This document shows, piece by piece, positions 23,120-34,964 of a stretch of DNA of 64,000 nucleotides. The stretch is from Ophioceras dolichostomum (taxonomy: Eukaryota > Ascomycota > Sordariomycetes > Magnaporthales > Ophioceraceae), in the NCBI GenBank assembly GCA_003049485.1, contig PYST01000005.1, forward strand, positions 124,001 to 188,000. Reading direction: 5' to 3'. Below the pieces are notes generated by a model. That model was not told the DNA's origin and did not search any database. It saw only the letters and a program-made list of their open reading frames with translations. A program made the translations under genes and the position numbers. Each line of letters starts with the position of its first letter. The stretch's first letter is position 1.

Positions 23120-25803
23120 CTAAGCCCTCCGTCGTCCAACAGGCAAATTCTCGTCGAACTCCTCCTCTGGATTATTACCTTCCAGCCATGTCCAGAGACG
23201 TTGGACGGAGTCCCACACAGGAGGGACGCTCTGTTCGGACGCAAGATGGCGCTGGTCAGTGGGCTGATGAGTGAAATTTGGCCTTTCGCCGCCATCTAAC
23301 CGCGTACAATCTAAAAGCAAAGCGAGCCATGGCCGACTTACAGATCGGCAAGATGCACCCCCCCAGGACGGACTCAAACCACATCCGGGCAACGTTGTGA
23401 TGTGCAGGAGTGCGCGCTATCACTGCTATCACGAAGACCGGGAAGAACGGCGACTGTGATGTGAACAGCCGGCCGGTGCAAGGCATTCGCTCAACGCAAG
23501 AAACGAGCGCGTCTAGACTTTGGCACACCTGCGGATGCGATCGTGGTTTTCTGAGCATTCTTTGATGTTAGGTGGGTGGGTAGGTTCCTTTTGCACTTCC
23601 TTGTCCGTCAACCACCCCGCGAGCCTTACCTGTAGAATCGGCAGTGCTGGTAGATCTCCGCGGCCGAGATCCAAGCCTGGGCCGAGAGATCAGTTACTGC
23701 TGCAGGGTTAGAAACCCTTCCGTCTTGGTCGAGATGGCAGGACGCGATGAGATCACGTAGACTGGGGTGGCCCAGAGAGAGATCCGACCATTGCCAGAAG
23801 TTTTTGAGCCGTTTCCCGATCCTGCGCGCCGCCAGTTCCAGCACTGTTGACTCGGGATCCTTCAGGAGTGGAGTGAAGTCAGATCAAACTTGGCGGCAAC
23901 GAGAGGGAATGGATACTTTACACTTCTGCTCAGGCGTGTGCGCGTGTCCTTACCTTTGTGAAGTCCTGCGGTCAGGTGGGTGATCTGTGCAAACGTGTGC
24001 AGCAGCTTGGCGCTGAGTCCAGTCAAGCCCCTGATTTTGTGGACCTCCTCCCGAGTCCCCTCCAGGAGCCACTCGAAGAGCCGCTCGGTGTGCTCCGAGC
24101 GGAGGGGCGTCACGGCCTGGGCGCAGATCTCGACGAAAGCCACCTAGTTTGCATTTCCCAGTCTCGCGGCGCTGCTCTGGACGTTCTCCGCGTGCCAGGA
24201 GCGGTACCCCGGATCAGCGCGGTCGAGGATCTGGCGGGCCGCACGAGCACCTTCCAGCCAGAGAGGCAGGAGGTTCTTGGGCCGGCGGCTCTCCCAGTTC
24301 ACGATCTGCGAACGGAAACGTGCTGTTAGAAGGGGACTTGGGTCCTTGAGGAGTGAGAGTCAGGTAGGGAGACCTCATCAAGCTTACGTCATGGGAGAAG
24401 ATGAGGATCATGGCCGCCACGACAGCATCGTCCTTCCCAGGATTGTATGTCTCCCGTCGCTCCAGCGCTTGTCCGAGCAGTCGGACAGCCGTGCGATAGT
24501 GATGGTTCGCGCGCTGCCTCACTTGCTCGGTGGGCTCGTAATCGAGCACGTAGGAGATGGTGAAGGAGAGGAGTGCATGCTTGGCGCACTCGTTGTCAAT
24601 CGCCATCGGTATAACCTGTGTCTTCCAGTAGTTGTCTGGCAGCAGCGTTCTCCCCGGACAGAATGCCTCCAGATCTAGAGCACAGTGTTATCATCAGCCC
24701 AGGTTCATAGGGTCGCGAAGGTGGTGGTGTGACGCACAGAATGTCCACAGCTTGGAATCGATAGAATTGTCAAGGTTCAACCCTGTCGCGAAGTCTGGGG
24801 GCATGAATGGGACGCTCTCGGCTGCTTGGTTGTCTGGAAGAGAGGGATGGGACTGGTTGATGCGGCAGAAGCTGATCAGGCCTATCGCACCCTCAGAGTC
24901 TTCGCTGGACAAGCCTGCATTCTGAACTTGACGTATCCATCCACGACACCATCCTGCGGGAGAGCGAGTTTTGCCCGGCCCGCAAGAGTGGAAAATCTCT
25001 CATCTGAGTCCCCCAGAAAGGGATTTGAGACCCCAGTGTGACCTGTCGACGTATCTTCCCGAGTCGGAACAGTAGAGAAGAGCATGGGGCACAGGTCTTT
25101 CATCCACTGATCCTCAGGCGATAATACGTCGCTCGGGTCGCCGTCAAACCCGTCCCAGGCTTGCCCACGAGTCAGCGAATGAATTGCACTGGGGAAACAG
25201 GTCAGGAGTCGTACCTCGCTTGCTAGAGCCGATAGCCTCCGCAGCAGGGCTGAAAGAGGCAGCTGAAGGCAGGCCAAAGATGGCCATGTCAGACCAGACA
25301 TCTTCTTCAACTCCTCCACCAGCCAAATAATTGGTGATCTCCTCCCCTATTTGGCGGTCGCTGCTTTGCGTTGCCAGCCCAGCCCGAGCCTCTGGGGATG
25401 TCGACCATCAGTAACGTGGGTTACACTAATGTCGAGATTGCTGGGGTCTTCGGCATTGTTGTGGCCGACGCAGGAACCTGGGATCGAGGCTCGGTGGGGT
25501 TGATCCACTGCGATGGGTCAGCAGAGTGTGGGGGACAAGGTCAAGCTCAAATGAAGCAAGGTAATCGTCAGGGCAGAGAGGGTCCTCAGAAGCACTATAG
25601 TTGTCCAAGTGCAACTTATCTTCGGAAGAAAACGCTCTCTCTCCAGTGGCTGCCGTGTCGCTGGAGACTGCAGGGGTTGAGGACAAGGTGATGAAGTCGT
25701 CGATTAGACTATGCCACTGACACAGCAGTCCCACTGTCATATCCGGAAGACCTGAATCGCTTTGCAGGCCGGCAATCCATCGTCTGACACTGGCGTGAAT
25801 CAC
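23120..25803 (-). pseudogene. Fungal_trans_2-type regulator, N-terminally incomplete and interrupted
   Basis: Exons on the minus strand can be strung together with good introns. They encode the helical C-terminal half of a fungal Zn2Cys6-class transcription factor: ALLSFTISYVLDY...ANHHYRTAVRLL, AAMILIFSHDIVNWES, AWISAAEIYQHCRF, PFFPVFVIAVIA and a closing VPPVWDSVQRLWTWLEG. Two defects are visible. In the frame running through the GNAN-x-VAFVEICA stretch there is an in-frame TAG at 24144-24146. The 5' part has no Cys6 zinc cluster: the first frame (25803-25426) starts at an acceptor, and nothing cysteine-rich lies upstream within 1 kb. Exon limits at the 5' end are uncertain. It could still be expressed if the TAG falls in an unrecognised intron. 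Confidence 0.6.
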
Positions 25804-25819
25804 ACCTAAAATGTTTTCG

Positions 25820-27523
25820 TCTTCCCTGTATCCATTCCTCTACTTGTTTCTTTTTTCAACGACGGCAGAGAAATTCCGGTACAGGTAGTTCCCTGAGAGC
25901 GTGGAGTGGGAGCTGAAACGAAGAGAAGAGAAGGGTAAGGATGGCAGCAGGATCCACTTTTGTTCGGCGGCCCCAGTGCGGGGCTTCACCTCGTTGGTAG
26001 TACGGGTTTCTCCTTTCTCTTTTCTCTTTTCTCTTTTCTCTTTTCTCTTTTCTCACTGTGGCCCATCGCGGTCAAGTCCAAACCTACCTACTAAGTCGCC
26101 AACATCATGGATGCTGTGCAATTTTTCCAGGAATTGGCCCAACCTAATGCTGCGATGCGGGAGATGGTCCACGCGAGCAAGCCTCCTTCCCACGATCCCG
26201 CATCATCAGAGCTCCGAGTGCCTGCTAGTTGACTTACAGCAGTACTTGCGACTGCTTGTGGATAACATTCTAATACTTGCGGAACAAGTCTTGTATAGCG
26301 AGCACATGGGGAGCGAGATAGATGGACAGATTGGCCTTGTGGTGGACGAGTCTGACTTCTCTGGCTTCGATCGGATCCGATTATTGACAACTGGCTTCAC
26401 GCTCATCAGTATTGAGAACTGGAGGCTGATGAACACACTTATAATTTGCTCATACGTCCAAAGCGCCAAAAGTCCCAGGAACTCAATTCCCACAACACAA
26501 CCAGCCTACTGCCTACCTCATCCTCTAAGCATCGGGAGCTCCCAAAGACAAGCTCAATGCGGCCGTACAGCCCAGACGAGTTGAATAGTGTGGCGGTTGC
26601 AGGGACAAGCCCCTCCCCTCGAAATACGCCAAAGCTACGGTTACACAACAACATGAAGGCGATGAGTCACATACATAGTCACCAGGGGGCTCGTTACTGC
26701 TGACGACCTAGTGGCGGCCCTTTCTAAAAGGGGTAAAGGAAAATAAACTCGCCCGAATGTCCTTAATTGTCGGAAGGGAGGCGTTCTCGTGGATGGGACT
26801 TTGGTCCTTATTGAGAGAATCTTGGCATTCAAGTAACACGCGTCCTCCATGTGAACACCTTGCTCTGCCCTCACATCGTCATTGTCACGCCGTGTCTGAG
26901 GCGGCAGTTTTGGCCTAACTTGAAAGTTTCAGGGCCCATTTGCAAAAGCACAAGAAGCCATATCGGTGTGGGCTGTCGGCTTGCGCGAAAGGGTCGGGTT
27001 TTGCAAGAATCGACGAACTCTGTTGGCGCTAAGAAACAGTCTGCCACTCGGGTCAGGGCTTGATTTCCGCTACACTAAGTCAATGAACTCTGCTGACACT
27101 GGTCGACGGCCTTCATCCTTACTGAAGGTAATAAAAGACGCCCTGAGATTAGCGGGGTGGCGGCCTCCAGCTTCAAGGGTGCCTACACCAGGTAGCTACA
27201 ACTCAGACATGCCTGTACTTCACGGGTACCTCTCCACCATTTTCCGATTATTTGCGATTCTCTATCCTGTTGACCTAGATGCCTTTTTAGATAGGGAGTT
27301 GGGAAAGGGAGATGAAGCATACTTCAACACCACGAACCGTCGGAAGAGATATTAGGGTTAACTTGCTCTGCATTTGAAGGGTTACGGATCACAGAGAGGG
27401 TGGACGTGCCGTCGCATCTCGTCCCATCGCAGCCCACCATTAGAGACCTATCACGTCCACCTTGTCGCCTAGCTACACCCCGTTAGTAGCAACTGCGATA
27501 AACGGCATCCAACTCCCCCCACA
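25820..27523. other. Gene-poor stretch with possible gene remnants
   Basis: At 26107 (+) an ATG opens a 40-codon frame (MDAVQFFQELAQPN...) that stops at 26229. A second frame then runs VDNILILAEQVLYSEHMGSE..., looking like protein with a frame break. I cannot assign a family. The rest to 27523 has only short frames and somewhat higher A+T. Confidence 0.35.
26017..26054. repeat. (CTCTTTT)5 heptanucleotide tandem repeat
   Basis: Five perfect copies of the 7-base unit CTCTTTT plus a final CTC. It lies between a decayed regulator and unassigned sequence. Confidence 0.85.
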
Positions 27524-28806
27524 ATGGGCTGCGAGCGAGGTCAGATCCTAGACATCGGCGGCTCGAGGCTTACAGACTCGCTTGTAGGGATGAGCTGCGA
27601 TAGAATGCTAGCTCTGGGTAAACGGTGTATCCTCCCGTCGGCGGTCCTGTAAGATGATAATGGACTAACCCTCTGGAATAAGGTCGCGCACTTGCCGGGA
27701 TACTATCAGACCGACGATGAGGCTAATCTGTTTGCTCTCTACTGGACGGAGATCAGCGGAAATATGGAGCCAGAGACTGCCATCATCGACCTCGGTTGTG
27801 GGTAAGTAAGATTCATCATCGCCTTATAACATATGAAGACAAAAGTACCTAATCCTTAATAAAAGCCACCAAGTCCGTCAAATTCCTAACACACGTTCGA
27901 CTTGAGCCAACGCTCTCAATCAAGGGATATCCGCAAGGCCAAGCCTGTACCAGACAAGATAGAGCTCGCTCAAAAGAACATCATGTACTACGGCCTGGAC
28001 CTCCCCAAGCCCCCCCTGGAGCGCGGCCTTGCCATGCTCTCAGGATGATAGAGCTACGTGTCATGCCATGGGATCTGGGGCACCTTCCAAGACTACCTGG
28101 TCTGGAGCCAGACGGTCCACTCCCCGAAGTGGTTCTTGTCCCTCGGATCCATACTGGGCAACGACTTTATCGTCCCCGCGACGGCCACACTGACTACACG
28201 GGCAGCCGTCATGGGCCCCAACGATCGGATGCTGCTATGCATGGACGGGACGCTGGACGGGGACAAAGTGTGGCGGTCGTATCACGACAACGAGAGCTTG
28301 TTCCTTGAGTTCATGCGAGGCGGACTCGCTCATGCCGGCCAGGTCACCGGGCACGACTGGTACCGCCCCGTGGACTGGAAGGTGCAAGGGTCTTTGCCGA
28401 CCCAGAGCAACGTGAACATCCGCAACAGCGGCATGGGCATCTGCAACAGCAACAAGAAAGCCCGGGGAAAATGATGCATCAGTTCATCTTCACGGCACTT
28501 AAGGATGTGTCCTGCCCGGCTATCGGCCTCTTCTTCCCTGCTGGTTATAGGATAGACTGCTATGAAGCGTTCAAGTACCCCCCTGAAATCATGCTGTCCC
28601 AGTTCAGAAATTCCGGACTCACCGTGGAGGCTAGGTGGACGGGTTTTGGCTCAGCAATCCGTAAGTAGCTGCGTGGTACAATTATTACTACTGCAGCCAG
28701 CGCCGGTCCCTATTAGTCCCTTGGCAGTCCGCTAGCTTATATCCTGCCAGTACTAACGCGCAGCCGTTTAGATGATTATCTTCTGAAAAGGGGCTTCGTG
28801 GAATGA
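27524..28806 (+). pseudogene. Decayed EgtD/EasF-like SAM-dependent methyltransferase
   Basis: Successive frames carry the whole length of a histidine/tryptophan-betaine-type N-methyltransferase (EgtD/DUF2260 family). In order: ILDIGGSRLTDSLV; LTLWNKVAHLPGYYQTDDE; IIDLGCG as the SAM site, ended by a GTAAGT intron; YYGLDLPKPPLERGLA; CHGIWGTFQDYL; SLGSILGNDF; GPNDRMLLCMDG; FIFTALKDV; and a terminal DDYLLKRG. It cannot be translated intact. A TAA interrupts before DDNGLTLW, a double stop (TGATAG at 28046-28051) precedes SYVSCHG, and the frame shifts near 28440-28475. The double stop could derive from CGACAG by two C-to-T changes, as in repeat-induced point mutation. Relatives make ergothioneine or methylate dimethylallyl-tryptophan; the original substrate cannot be inferred. 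Confidence 0.8.
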
Positions 28807-30826
28807 TCCATCAGAAGGCCAGTGACACCAGGAGTTAAGTGCTGTCGTTCTGTCTTCAGACATGCGGTTAGGTATACTAGTAGTGCATGGAGTGAGTACC
28901 TAAAGAATAAAGGCTTGACATCGGGCGGTTCATTATAGTGATCGACTCATCTGAATCACTTCTTTGGTATTGGAAGGGATATCTCAGCTGATTTAAGACC
29001 AGGGGTAGAGGATTCATACCTGCCACTACACTAACTAGGTCTCTGAAAGTCACCTTGAGGACACCAGCGGGGTCCATTGCAGGGTGCTAGTGCGTGGAAG
29101 TGGACTTAGGACAATGAGGCAACAGAAAATAGGGCTGCTGCTGCTCGCTCTTGCGCACTCTGGCAGGACCCTAGGATTCTTCACATCGCCCCTGACTGGA
29201 TTACCAGGACGAGTTGACGATAGCCCCAGTGTAACAACCTGCGTGAGATGACGGAGGGAAGGGCCAAAGTGTGTCCGTGTAACTGCCATGCTAAAAGTTA
29301 GGCTGTCTAGTTCTAGTGGCTGATAGGTGGCAAATCTCAGAGAAACGCTTGCCGTTCGCTCCGTGATGACTTTTGTTGAGGTTGCACGAACGAAGTCGGT
29401 GCGGTGTGCGTGAACTCCTGTGAGGTGCGTCATCCACCCGATTCGTCAGCAGCAGCAAGAACACGTAGCGCTCCGCCACGAGATGTTTAGAGCTGCCTCA
29501 TCACAAGCTGAACTGGCACCAATGACACTCGCTCGACGCACACCATGTCAGACGTCGCTAAGACGTTACGAATATTGTTGGGAAGAGCTTGGTGGAACGA
29601 TTGGGCACGGATCACCGTGTTTTTGAGGCTCAATCGTCAGCTGAGTGGAGCGAGCGGGAGTTCCGAGCCGGAGGTCTGGGACTGTTGATCAAAAGACTGC
29701 TTTCATGGTACTTCGTAATGTTGGGCTGTTGAGATGTGTCAGCGCAGACTTACCTCGGTGGTCGTTTTCCCGACGGTAACCAGATGAGAAGGCACTAGTA
29801 CTCGGACATTGCATTTATTGAGGTTGCATCACATGAAACTGCACGTTTCTTTCGGCGCACTGGGCCGGATTTGAAATAGTCCGGGCTTTCCTCCGATCCC
29901 GACGTCCCGCGTACTAGTCTTGCCCAAGATAGGTACACTACCTACCTACCCGAGCTACCTACCTACTCTAGTGGTGCCATCCACTAGCTCTTCGCCGGAA
30001 TCTTTTAGACGGATAGCTTCAGTTTAGTGAGCCTTCTGGATCGCAGGAATCACAGAAAGAGATGACAAGGTTGGGGCAGCGAATAGTAGTAGTAGTGCGT
30101 CCTACATTGTCGTTGATGAGCTGGAGTAGCATCCGAGGACCAAAGCTGCGAGAGGAAATACGAGGTTTAGTCCAATGCGGAGAGATGCGAGTACCGATAA
30201 CGAATTTTAGTTCCTTTTCAGCTTAGATAGCATGCTTAAGACGCTTCCAAATATTTCGCATCGTTTTCCTGGCACGGGACTAAGTTGTACTCGCTGAATG
30301 GGCTCGCACGTGACGCTCCGCTTCCCGTACTTGGTCCTAGTACCCACTGACCTCTGTGATGACTATTATTGGCATGTTGAATCATTATTGCGGCTTGGGC
30401 TTTGAGCTACATCGTAGCAGTCCAAAGTCGGGGTCAAAGGAGGTGTCCTGGATTTAGCCGCCGCTTGGCGCCGCCTGACAGTGTGGGGGAGGCGTTGGTC
30501 CGACTGACCTTATTACCCCAGATTCCTAATGACATTGCCAAGTTGACCAAATCTCCTGGGTCGGGAGAACGGATGGCTGGTGGCGTCCTGTGGTTGGTGG
30601 ACGTTTCTCCGAAAATCAAGAACTGCCATAGTGGCCAGGGCGAGCCAAGCTCATCACAATATCTGTGCTGTCGGGATATGGATATTTTCCGTGGATGCGG
30701 GGAGGAGAGCGTTGGATGAGGATAGTATGAAACAAAGCTGTTCTATGTGCTCGCGCAGATATTGTTCACTCGACGCCCCGTCACATTTTTCTTCTCTCTG
30801 TGCTACCCTTGAACGCGTCGTTCACG
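28807..30826. other. Intergenic, no gene seen
   Basis: About 2 kb with only short, competing frames. It contains a cluster of ACCTACCTACC units near 29935-29966. The last few hundred bases are presumably the GH30 promoter. Confidence 0.5.
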
Positions 30827-32428
30827 ATGCTGCTGATACTACTCTCACTGTGGCCTCTCTGGCTTTCCTCGGCCACTGGCGCGGTATGGCCACTAGGCGG
30901 GGGAGGACAGCTGGCAGCCCGCCAAACGGGTACCACCATAACGGTGGACCTATCAAAGACCTACCAGACGATGGACGGCTTCGGCATGGCGGAGGCCTTC
31001 CAACGTGCAGTTCAAATGAGTAAACTGCCGGAGGCCGAGCAACGACGTGCCCTCGACCTATTGTTCTCGACCACGAAGGGCGCGGGTATGACGATTCTCC
31101 GCAACGGGATCGGGTCGTCTGTCGACATGCGGTCTGACTGGATGGTCTCGATCGCTCCCAAGAGCCCAGGGTCGCCCAGCAGCCCGCTCAAGTACGAATG
31201 GGATGGCTCCGACAACAAGCAGCTGTGGGTCTCGCAGGAGGCGGTAAACACGTATGGAGTCAAGACGATTTACGGAAATGCCTGGAGCGCACCGGGTTAC
31301 ATGAAGACGAATGGGAATGACGCGAATGGGGGTAGCCTCTGCGGGCTGCCGGGGGCGAGGTGCTCGTCAGGTGACTGGAGGCAGGCATATGCCGATTATC
31401 TGGTTCAGTGAGTGACAGCTGACCGGGACGAGTGCACGATGACTCACTCTGCTGTGTGGAAGGGCGCGAACTCTGACGGCTGGCAAATGTGCAGATATGT
31501 GAAGTTCTATGCACAATCGAACATCTCGATCACCCACCTCGGATTTATGAACGAACCGGAATTAACGTGCGTATCTCGGGCACTACTTCCCCCTCCTGGA
31601 AAGAGTCTGACAGGCTAGGCAACTACTGCCTACGCATGACAAAATAGGACTTCTTATGCCTCCATGCGCTTCTCCGCCGACCAGGCAGCAGACTTCATCC
31701 GCATCCTGCATCCAACCCTCCAGAAAGCCGGGCTAGGCCACATCGCCATAGCCTGTTGCGACGCTGAGGGATGGTCGAACCAGGCCAGCATGATGGGCGG
31801 TCTGCAGGCGGTGGACTCGCTGCTCGGGCTGGTGACCGGCCACTCCTACACTTCGTCGCCCAACAGCCCGCTCAGGACGCGCAACAAGGTCTGGCAGACC
31901 GAGGCAGGCGACCTACAGGGCGCGTGGAACATGAACTGGTATCGGGGTGGAGGTGCGGGCGAAGGGTTCACGTGGGCGAACAACATCTACACTGCCGTCG
32001 TCAACGCGAACTGCTCTGGGTACCTGTACTGGATCGGCGTGCAGGGCGGCGACACCAACTCGAAGCTGATCCGCATCAGTAACAACGCCGTGCAGGCCTC
32101 GAAGCGGCTCTGGGCGTTCGCGAACTGGTCGCGCTTTGTCAGGCCCGGCGCCGTGCGGGTGGCGACGTCAGGGGCTGGGAGCGGGTTCCGAGTGAGCGCG
32201 TTCAGGAACGTCGACGGCGCGGTGGCCGTGCAGTTCATCAGCTCGAGCTCGAGCGCGCAGAGGGTCGGCGTCAAGGTTTCGGGGGCGTCGCCGACGGGTG
32301 CGAAGGCGTGGGTGACTGACCAGGAGCATGAGCTGTCGGAGATAGAGGCGACTTTCGCGGATGGGATGGCGACTGCTATGGTGCCGTCCAGGTCTATGGT
32401 CACAGTCGTGCTGACAGGTGGAAGTTGA
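30827..32428 (+). CDS. Secreted GH30-family glycoside hydrolase
   Basis: Three exons (30827-31407, 31495-31566, 31648-32428) give 477 residues. The first ATG giving a clean signal peptide is used (MLLILLSLWPLWLSSATGA). The catalytic domain opens with TITVDLSKTYQTMDGFGMAEAF, the classic GH30 start. The acid/base lies in GFMNEPELT (Glu about 214), encoded by a 72-base exon. The nucleophile is in VWQTEAGDLQG (Glu about 303). GYLYWIGVQGGD and a C-terminal beta-sandwich finish the protein (FVRPGAVRVATSG, then a GVKVSG-type strand pattern). GH30 enzymes of this kind are endo-beta-1,4-xylanases, glucuronoxylanases or beta-1,6-galactanases acting on plant wall polymers; the exact activity is not resolved. 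Length is normal for the family. Confidence 0.88.
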
Positions 32429-33097
32429 AGTGCGTTGATGCCTGGGATTAAGCCACGGAGTTGGTTGTGTCAGACGGGATGTAACAAGGGGCAGCTTGGC
32501 GAAGTAGAGGGAACGTGGCATTTCCCGTCTGCTCATGTAGTCACTCTCAGGCAGCGAATCCCACCATCTGCTCTTCGAAGATCCAGAACGCTTCAACATT
32601 TCTGCGATCTGTCCCTTTGCACAGTACTGCATGCAGTGTAAGGTCCTGATGGGTGGAGCACCATCGCGTGCTTGCAGGATGCATGGATGCTAGCTCCCGC
32701 GACGCACAACCCTGGACAGTCGTTGATTGGCGGCGTCGATGCAAGCACTGCAGCAAGCAGAAAACAGGGCGAGTCGGATGCGGACTGGCTGCCTTGGTTG
32801 GATTTGGTTCGCCCAATCCATCCCGCCAGGATCCCCAAAAGCCCGCATTGCGCCACACCAGTTCGACCCCTGAACAGGGCCTGATGAAACGGACACATCG
32901 CCGTTCCTTCGGAACCTGATTCTCCAATCGTGGCATCAAAATGGCCACTCGCGCCCTGTGTTCGGGATGTCGAAACGACTGGCCAGGCTGTTCTGGTTAT
33001 CGTCTTGCTCCGTCGATTCAAGGAAATCGTTCTCGACTTCTTGTTTTTTCCCGCCCTATCCTGTACTCTGTACTCCCCTGCTGCATCTTGCGTCAGC
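32429..33097. other. Intergenic, no gene seen
   Basis: 3' UTR of the GH30 gene and promoter of the next gene. Short frames on both strands mirror one another and carry no motif. Confidence 0.55.
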
Positions 33098-33967
33098 ATG
33101 TCTTCGGAAAACCTGGATCAAGTCTCGTCATCAGTCCCGCAGAGTACTGCAGGGGCAACGCCGTCTACAGCAGCATCTGCTGCACCAGAGCCTCGAAGTG
33201 TCTCAGTGACATGCGACGTCCCGTCGCCGGCAGGGCGGTCCCAGAATGCAGCCCCGAACCTGGAACGGTCTTCGACGGACCTGTCCATTCCCCAGCCCGG
33301 CCGGCGCGTCCTCAGTATCCGTCTTTCTGTGATGGGAGCCCTTCGCCTCGCCGTGGCGATCTATGCCCTCGACACTGGTTTTAAGGCGGTCTACTCGCCT
33401 AGCATTGGGGAGTGGCAGCTGATCGTCTGCATCCTCCTTATTTTTCTCACGTTCATCTGGGATCTCGTCTCTGGCCTCCTGGCGCTCCGCCTCCGGCTTC
33501 GGGCCAATGATAACGATGATCGTGGCCGCGGTGGCGATAGTGCCGAACGGAACGAAGTAGCGGTCAGGGCGAACGCGGAACCCGAAGAAGGTCGGGGAGA
33601 CCGGAGGGCTCGAAGGCATGCCACTGCCATCACAGATGGGGTCTTTGCCTCGTTGTTATTGCTGTTTTTGCTGCTCGCCTCGGGGGCGACTCGGTGGAGC
33701 AACTATCCCTGGTCTCGAGCGCCGCTATGGTACGGCGCTATCATCCGGACGAGTTTCCTCATGTAAGTTGTCATTGTCCCCCGATGTTCTGGTCAAGCCC
33801 TGTGATACTTTGGTGACTCTTGAGCCAATCTCCTCAACAGTGAGTTTCAGTATCTGCTTTTCTTGACGTATTGCTTCCCCGCCCTCAGTAGAACGGAGAT
33901 GAAGGTGGATGTTCGGTTCGTTGTAAAGAATAGAAGGCCGGCGGAGGGGACAATTCACCTGCCTTGA
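33098..33967 (+). CDS. Small multi-pass membrane protein, unknown function
   Basis: Two exons (33098-33762, 33841-33967) with a GTAAGT donor and AACAG acceptor give 263 residues. The first ~80 residues are Ser/Pro/Ala-rich and likely cytosolic. Hydrophobic stretches follow: LRLAVAIYALDTGFKAV, WQLIVCILLIFLTFIWDLVSG, FASLLLLFLLLASG and, from exon 2, FQYLLFLTYCFPA. They are separated by an Arg/Asp/Glu-rich loop (DNDDRGRGGDSAERNE), giving about four membrane segments. An in-frame upstream extension to 32930 exists, but the ATG at 33098 starts the low-complexity head and is preferred. I do not recognise the family; a MARVEL-like four-helix topology is one possibility. Confidence 0.6.
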
Positions 33968-34964
33968 ACAATGAAAGGGCGTACCATTCAAGGAAGATAT
34001 CAGTTGACTGGAGAGCAATATCTCAAGATCTCTGCAAAGGAGAGTTACTGCCTTGAAATTTGTGATAGCGCAATAGCCCTCTATAGTGTTGGTAGTTTTA
34101 GGGTGAATGGGTGATGCTTGTATTCAAAGGACTGTCACAAGTCTGCTTTCGAGTGTGGGATGTGTGACTCAAAGGCTCGTGCTGCTGGTGGCGTGCCGTA
34201 GTCGGTGTCTGAGTCGATACGGCGAGCTCCGTCAGTTATCTTGACGGTACTAGCCTGTACGTATACGGCTGGCAGGGAATCGGTGGCCACATTTGGGTGT
34301 GGCGAGGACTGCTGGGACGAGATTTAGCGAATCCCCGAATGTGCAGAAATGTAGACGGTTCTGCCTATCTGCTGAGCACCCAAATTGAAGAAGTGTCGGA
34401 GGGGGTGTCACGTGCAGCCCCACTCGCACACCGCGTGCTCCAGGTGGCGCGGGCTTCTCGCCAGCCCTGTTTTAAGATGACGGCGAAATTTTTTCATCAA
34501 CTACGTCCAAGTAACGAAAAGCACTCCGAAAGCAGGGTGGGACTCAATGAGCGTCCCTACTTATACGCTCAATCATCGCATCCCAGGTTATCAGCTCTGC
34601 CGCCAGCCTCAACCCAATCCCTGCACACGCGTCCAGGGTGCGACACGTCTCGGCCCTAACATACCCCCACGCGTGAGGGGCACACACACACATGGAGGTC
34701 AGGTTGCGAGCCCCAACCGACAGTCAAGCCCCGAACTGAAGCGTGTCGATACTGCACAGCCAAACCCGTTCAGATCGAGCCTCGAAGCGCCAATCTACCC
34801 CTACCCTATCCTAAAGAAGCAATCCCTTTGCACTGAAGGCAGGCCATGAGGTGGGCTGATGAATCCCGGATCACACATTGCGCACGGTTTGCGCCCATCT
34901 CCCCACATCTACGAACCCCGTCGCGTGACTCCGCCTCCAGCTTGAGAGTCGACTTGTGGCCGAG
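33968..34964. other. Intergenic, no gene seen
   Basis: About 1 kb ahead of the large NACHT-ankyrin gene. No ORF with family features; presumed promoter. Confidence 0.55.
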
